Shown here piece by piece: positions 60,468 through 64,000 of a stretch of DNA of 64,000 nt. The notes beneath the pieces are model-generated. The model had not been told where the DNA came from, did not search any database, and worked only from the letters and a program-made list of their open reading frames with translations. Source of the DNA: Hydrogenophaga sp. (GTDB lineage Bacteria > Pseudomonadota > Gammaproteobacteria > Burkholderiales > Burkholderiaceae_C); assembly GCA_020723845.1 (NCBI GenBank), contig DYIC01000002.1, positions 1 to 64,000 on the forward strand. Direction: 5' to 3'. Every line of letters starts with the position of its first letter. The first letter of the stretch is position 1. The position numbers were made by a program, and so were the translations under genes.

Positions 60468-61232
60468 TCACCCCACCTCGGCGCCCGCCAGCACCGCACG
60501 CTGCAGGGCGATGAGTTGCTGGATGCCGCGCTCGGCCAGCTCGAGCAGACGCTGCAACGCCTCACGGCCAAAAGGCTCGCCCTCGGCCGTGCCCTGCACC
60601 TCGACATACTGCCCGGCCCCGGTCATGACGACGTTCATGTCGGTCGCGCAGCCCGCGTCCTCCACGTAGTCCAGATCGAGCACCGGCACGCCGTCCACGA
60701 TGCCCACCGACACCGCCGCCACCGGGTGCCGGATCGGGTTGCGCTCGAGCTTGCCTTCCGCCAGCAGGCGCTGCACCGCATCGTGCGCGGCCACGTAGGC
60801 GCCGGTGATGGCGGCGGTGCGCGTGCCGCCATCGGCCTGCAGCACGTCGCAGTCCAGCGTCAGGGTGCGCTCGCCCAACGCCGCCAGGTCGAATACCGCA
60901 CGCAGCGAGCGGCCAATGAGGCGCTGGATCTCCTGCGTGCGGCCGCTTTGTTTGCCGCGCGCCGCCTCGCGCTCGCTGCGGGTGTGGGTCGAGCGCGGCA
61001 GCATGCCGTACTCCGCCGTCACCCAGCCCTCGCCGCTGCCTTTTTTGTGCGGCGGCACGCGCTCTTCCACCGACGCCGTGCACAGCACGCGCGTGCGGCC
61101 GAACTCGATCAACACCGATCCCTCGGCGTGGACGGTGTAGCCGCGGGTGATGCGCACCGGGCGCAATTCGTCGGGGGCGCGGCCGTCGTGGCGGCGCTGG
61201 GCACTGGCTGTCAGAAACGTGTCGTCGGTCAT
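60468..61232 (-). CDS. rph: Ribonuclease PH
   Basis: 254-aa phosphorolytic 3'-5' exonuclease that trims tRNA precursors. The phosphate site [35 protein letters not shown] and the C-terminal [11 protein letters not shown] are present. The gene is intact, unlike the frameshifted rph of E. coli K-12. It is 15 bp downstream of the PP2C gene. Confidence 0.97.
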   Translation of the reverse strand: MTDDTFLTASAQRRHDGRAPDELRPVRITRGYTVHAEGSVLIEFGRTRVLCTASVEERVPPHKKGSGEGWVTAEYGMLPRSTHTRSEREAARGKQSGRTQEIQRLIGRSLRAVFDLAALGERTLTLDCDVLQADGGTRTAAITGAYVAAHDAVQRLLAEGKLERNPIRHPVAAVSVGIVDGVPVLDLDYVEDAGCATDMNVVMTGAGQYVEVQGTAEGEPFGREALQRLLELAERGIQQLIALQRAVLAGAEVG

Positions 61233-61247
61233 GGAAAGGGTCGAAGT

Positions 61248-62189
61248 TCAAGAGGGGCGCTTGCGCTCCGGTCGCGTCGGCACCTGGGCCGGGGGTGTCT
61301 GGCGCCGGGTGCGACGGATGGCGTCGTTGATTTCGGCAATGGTACGCTCGATCTCGGCGTCGTCGAGCTCGGCAGCGGGCAATCCCTCAGCCGGCAGCGG
61401 GGCGGGTGCAGCCGCCGCGTGCGCCAGCCACGCCGGCTCGAGCACCTGAGTGGAGGGAAATCCATCGTCGGCCTGCCACTCCAGCCCGATGAGCGAGACG
61501 TTGTCACCGTGCCGCCCGCCCCGCCGCACGGCCAGCTCGGACAGCTGCGCCACCGCATCGGCCAGCGGCACCCCATACAGGCCGGCGGCCAGGTCGTCGT
61601 CGTCCATCACTGCCCACAGCCCGTCGGAGCACAACAGCACGCGATCGCCATGCCGCAACGCCACCGGCCCCAGCACATCGTACAGCGGCGGCGTGTCCGA
61701 TCCCAGACAGGTGAACAACACGCTGCGGGACACGCTGGCGGGCCGCGTGGCGAACAGCTCCGGCTTGTCGTGGTAGCTGTGGTCGCGCGTGCGCGCGACC
61801 AACCGCCCGTCCCGCGCCCAGTACAGGCGCGAGTCGCCGCTGTGCAGCGCGGTCAGCTCGCCGTCCTGCACCACGGCAGCCACGACCGTCGTGCGGGGAT
61901 GCTCGGTGCGGTGATGCGCGTGGGCAAAATCGACGATGGCCTGGCTGGCTTGCATCACGGTCGCCTCCAGAAACGCCCGGGGGTCGGCCAGCTTCGGGAC
62001 GGCTTGCCCGACGAAAGCTTGCACGAAGGTGCGCACCGCGATGTCCGCCGCCTGGTCCCCGTCGGGATGCCCCCCCATGCCGTCGGCCAGCACCAGCAGC
62101 ACGGCCTGTCGGGTGTAGGTGTAGCCCACGCGGTCTTCGTTGCGCGCCCGCCCGCCGATGTGGCTGGCCTGGTAGACGGAAAACTTCAC
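61248..62189 (-). CDS. PP2C-type Ser/Thr protein phosphatase
   Basis: 313-aa metal-dependent phosphatase. Motifs are RNEDRVG (E18-D19), LADGMGGHPDGD, LHSGDSRLYW, LCSDGLW and GDNVSLI. There is no transmembrane segment. The C-terminal ~60 residues are Ala/Pro/Arg-rich. The start is GTG at 62189, overlapping the kinase stop as GTGA. It is the natural antagonist of the adjacent kinase. Placement upstream of rph links the pair with RNA processing only by position. Confidence 0.9.
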   Translation of the reverse strand: MKFSVYQASHIGGRARNEDRVGYTYTRQAVLLVLADGMGGHPDGDQAADIAVRTFVQAFVGQAVPKLADPRAFLEATVMQASQAIVDFAHAHHRTEHPRTTVVAAVVQDGELTALHSGDSRLYWARDGRLVARTRDHSYHDKPELFATRPASVSRSVLFTCLGSDTPPLYDVLGPVALRHGDRVLLCSDGLWAVMDDDDLAAGLYGVPLADAVAQLSELAVRRGGRHGDNVSLIGLEWQADDGFPSTQVLEPAWLAHAAAAPAPLPAEGLPAAELDDAEIERTIAEINDAIRRTRRQTPPAQVPTRPERKRPS

Positions 62190-63202
62190 GGCGGCTCCAG
62201 AAAGCTGGAACGCTGACTCTGCGGGGTGGCCGCCGACGCCGTGCGCGTCAGACCGAGACGGTCACGCCAGCGCTGCCACCACGGCGCCGCGACCGCCTCC
62301 TCGGGCGAGTCCTCGCGCGCCAGCTCGCGTTGCAGTGCAAACACCGACTGCGGCCGCGACAGGGGGTCGAGCGCCATGCACCACTGCACCACCTGGATCA
62401 GGTTGTCCGAGTACACCCCGCGCAAGCGGGCCAGCGAGGCCGGCAGCCGGTCCTTGTCCTGGCGCTGGGGCGCATCGTGCGGCGGATAGCCCTGCATGCA
62501 CGCGTACAGGCAGGCGCCGATGGCGTAGATGTCGGTCCACGGCCCCAACCCCGCTCCCCCGGTGCGGCGGTACATCTCGGGCGCGGCAAAGCCGGGGGTG
62601 TACATGGGCCGCACGAACGTGCCTTCGGTGTTGAGCACCTCGCGCGCCGCGCCGAAGTCGATCAGCACCGCGCGGTTGTCGTCCGTGATGAAAATGTTGG
62701 CCGGCTTGATGTCGAGGTGCAGCATCTTGTGCTGGTGCACGATGCGCAACCCGCGCAAAATCTCGTCGAAAAGCGAGCGTATGGTCGCTTCGCGCAGCAC
62801 CTTTTTGCGCTGCCGACTGCGTGCGGCGACGATGAACTCCTGCAGCGATGCGCCGCGCAGGTAGTCCATCACCATGTAGACAGTCTCGTTTTCGCGAAAG
62901 AAATTGAGGACGCCCACGACCGCCGGGTGCGAAATTTGCGCCAGTGCGCGGCCTTCCTCAAAAAAGCTGCGCAGGCCCAAGCGATACAAGGCTTGTTTGT
63001 CCGGCGCCACGACCGGCAGCAGCTCGCCGGGGGCTCGCATCGCGAGCGAGGCCGGCAGGTACTCCTTGATCGCGACCTCCTGGCCATGGGCGTCGAGGGC
63101 CAGATAGACCAGCCCGAAGCCACCGGCCGCTAGCAGGCGCACGATCCGGTAGCCGCCGATCACGGTGTCTGGCGGCAGGGGAGCTGGCTTGGTCTTTGAC
63201 AT
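62186..63202 (-). CDS. Hanks-type Ser/Thr protein kinase
   Basis: 338-aa kinase with the Gly-rich loop AAGGFGLVYLA, catalytic lysine K46 (VAIKEYLP), HLDIKPANIF (D164) and IDFGAARE (DFG 182-184), then APEMYRR. No transmembrane or sensor domain follows, so it is a soluble kinase with an unknown input. The start is ATG 63202. It is translationally coupled to the phosphatase gene and diverges from yicC (73 bp). Confidence 0.9.
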   Translation of the reverse strand: MSKTKPAPLPPDTVIGGYRIVRLLAAGGFGLVYLALDAHGQEVAIKEYLPASLAMRAPGELLPVVAPDKQALYRLGLRSFFEEGRALAQISHPAVVGVLNFFRENETVYMVMDYLRGASLQEFIVAARSRQRKKVLREATIRSLFDEILRGLRIVHQHKMLHLDIKPANIFITDDNRAVLIDFGAAREVLNTEGTFVRPMYTPGFAAPEMYRRTGGAGLGPWTDIYAIGACLYACMQGYPPHDAPQRQDKDRLPASLARLRGVYSDNLIQVVQWCMALDPLSRPQSVFALQRELAREDSPEEAVAAPWWQRWRDRLGLTRTASAATPQSQRSSFLEPP

Positions 63203-63275
63203 AATCGGTGCATGCGCAACCCCCGCCCCCAGCGACCGACGCCGCCCGCGGGGCCGCCCTCCATCTGAAATGCCA

Positions 63276-64000
63276 ATGCCAGTGTACAGCATGACCGGCT
63301 ATGCCACGGGGCAAACCGACCCCGCAGCGGCACGGGCCGACACCGATGCCCCCCAGCGCGCGATGGGCACCATCGGGTTAGAGGTGCGCGCCGTCAACAG
63401 CCGCTTTCTGGACCTGTCGCTGCGCCTGCCCGACGAGCTGCGTACTGCCGAGCCCGCCTTGCGCGAGTGTGTCGCGGCACGCGTACGGCGCGGCAAGGTG
63501 GAACTGCGCGCCTGGATCGAGCAACGGGGCGAGGCAGCGCTGCGCGCGCCCAGCGCGGTCGAGCTGCAGCGGCTGTCGGGCGTACAGGAGCAAGTGCAAG
63601 CCTGGCTGCCGCAGGCCCGGGGACTCTCGGTGGCCGAAGTGCTGCAGCTCGCCCAGCGCGGAAATGCCTCTGGTACGGATTGGCGTGAGCCGCTGCTTGC
63701 ACTGGCGCAGCGCGTGCTCGATGACTTCAACGCGGCGCGCGAGCGCGAAGGCGCCCGGCTGGTAGCGATGCTGAGGGACCGGGTGGCGCAACTGCGCGCG
63801 CTCGCCGAGCAGGCCGCCCCCCTCGTGCCGCAGGTCGTGGCACAGCAGCGGGAGCGCTTCTTGCAGCGTTTTCACGATGCGCTGGGTGCCACGCCAGCCG
63901 ACCCCGCCGCGCTGCAGGAGCGCGCGTTGGCCGAAGCGGCGGCCTTCGCCGTGCGGGTGGACGTGGCCGAGGAGCTTACCCGGCTGCAGTCACACCTGAC
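63276..64000 (+). CDS. yicC: YicC-family endoribonuclease (3' end beyond window)
   Basis: Partial protein, about 241 residues of the usual ~290, starting MPVYSMTGYATGQ. The N-terminal YicC domain (LEVRAVNSRFLDLSLRLPDEL) and the start of the helical middle are visible; the C-terminal DUF1732 domain is only begun. E. coli YicC is an endoribonuclease affecting the RyhB sRNA. ATGs at 63270 and 63291 are alternatives. Divergent from the kinase gene. Confidence 0.93.
   Translation, partial: MPVYSMTGYATGQTDPAAARADTDAPQRAMGTIGLEVRAVNSRFLDLSLRLPDELRTAEPALRECVAARVRRGKVELRAWIEQRGEAALRAPSAVELQRLSGVQEQVQAWLPQARGLSVAEVLQLAQRGNASGTDWREPLLALAQRVLDDFNAAREREGARLVAMLRDRVAQLRALAEQAAPLVPQVVAQQRERFLQRFHDALGATPADPAALQERALAEAAAFAVRVDVAEELTRLQSHL

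Overview
The window is GC-rich DNA packed with chromosomal housekeeping genes and looks like a betaproteobacterium of the order Burkholderiales, near the Comamonadaceae. The evidence is gene order and sequence: rpsT-DUF3579-argD-argF, yebC-purD-hemF-nadD-rsfS-rlmH-maf-rng, exbB-exbD-lpxK-Trm112-kdsB-adk, and kinase-phosphatase-rph-rdgB-hemW. A form IA-like RuBisCO large subunit with a divergent cbbR at the left edge indicates a facultative or obligate autotroph. A YeeE/YedE sulfur-compound importer would fit a sulfur-oxidising life style. Assignment to a genus is not possible from this window alone.

Layout. 1-5.5 kb: partial cbbL and cbbR, a CorC-like membrane protein, apaH, rhlE. 5.6-13.8 kb: lipid desaturase, rpsT, DUF3579 gene, argD-argF, YkgJ-like protein, polyphosphate:AMP phosphotransferase, rpsU, yqeY, murI. 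13.9-19 kb: tRNA-Lys, tcdA with a YeeE transporter, and tolB-pal-cpoB. 19-29 kb: msbA, then the long leftward operon yebC to rng, then a HerA/YjgR-type ATPase. 29-37 kb: a PAS-GGDEF-EAL protein, sbcB, ogt, clpA-clpS. 37-49 kb: icd, DUF192 gene, sodB, xseA, exbB-exbD-lpxK-Trm112-kdsB, adk, ansA, tRNA-Ser, lysC, DUF2905 gene, tilS. 49-64 kb: accA, alkA-like glycosylase, cysS, TPR protein, cyclophilin, lpxH, mtfA, a DUF349 protein, a CBS protein, hemW-rdgB-rph, a PP2C phosphatase with a Ser/Thr kinase, and partial yicC.

How the genes work together. Envelope biogenesis recurs (msbA, lpxK, kdsB, lpxH, murI, tolB-pal-cpoB, exbBD). Translation and RNA quality control are also strongly represented (rpsT, rpsU, rlmH, rsfS, tilS, tcdA, cysS, rng, rph, rhlE). 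Genes are tightly packed: many ATGA or GTGA stop-start overlaps, several convergent pairs that overlap antisense by 4 to 113 bp, and no gene-free stretch longer than about 240 bp. I saw no insertion sequence, prophage, CRISPR array or integrated element.

The most unusual signal is non-coding. The rpsT and rpsU promoters share the block TATAAT-N6-CTTTGCTGGCAA at identical spacing. The rpsT 3' untranslated region carries a stem-loop whose 13-nt loop is antisense to that shared leader and sits directly before the rpsT terminator. This may be a base-pairing element linking the mRNAs of ribosomal proteins bS20 and bS21. It is a hypothesis from sequence only.
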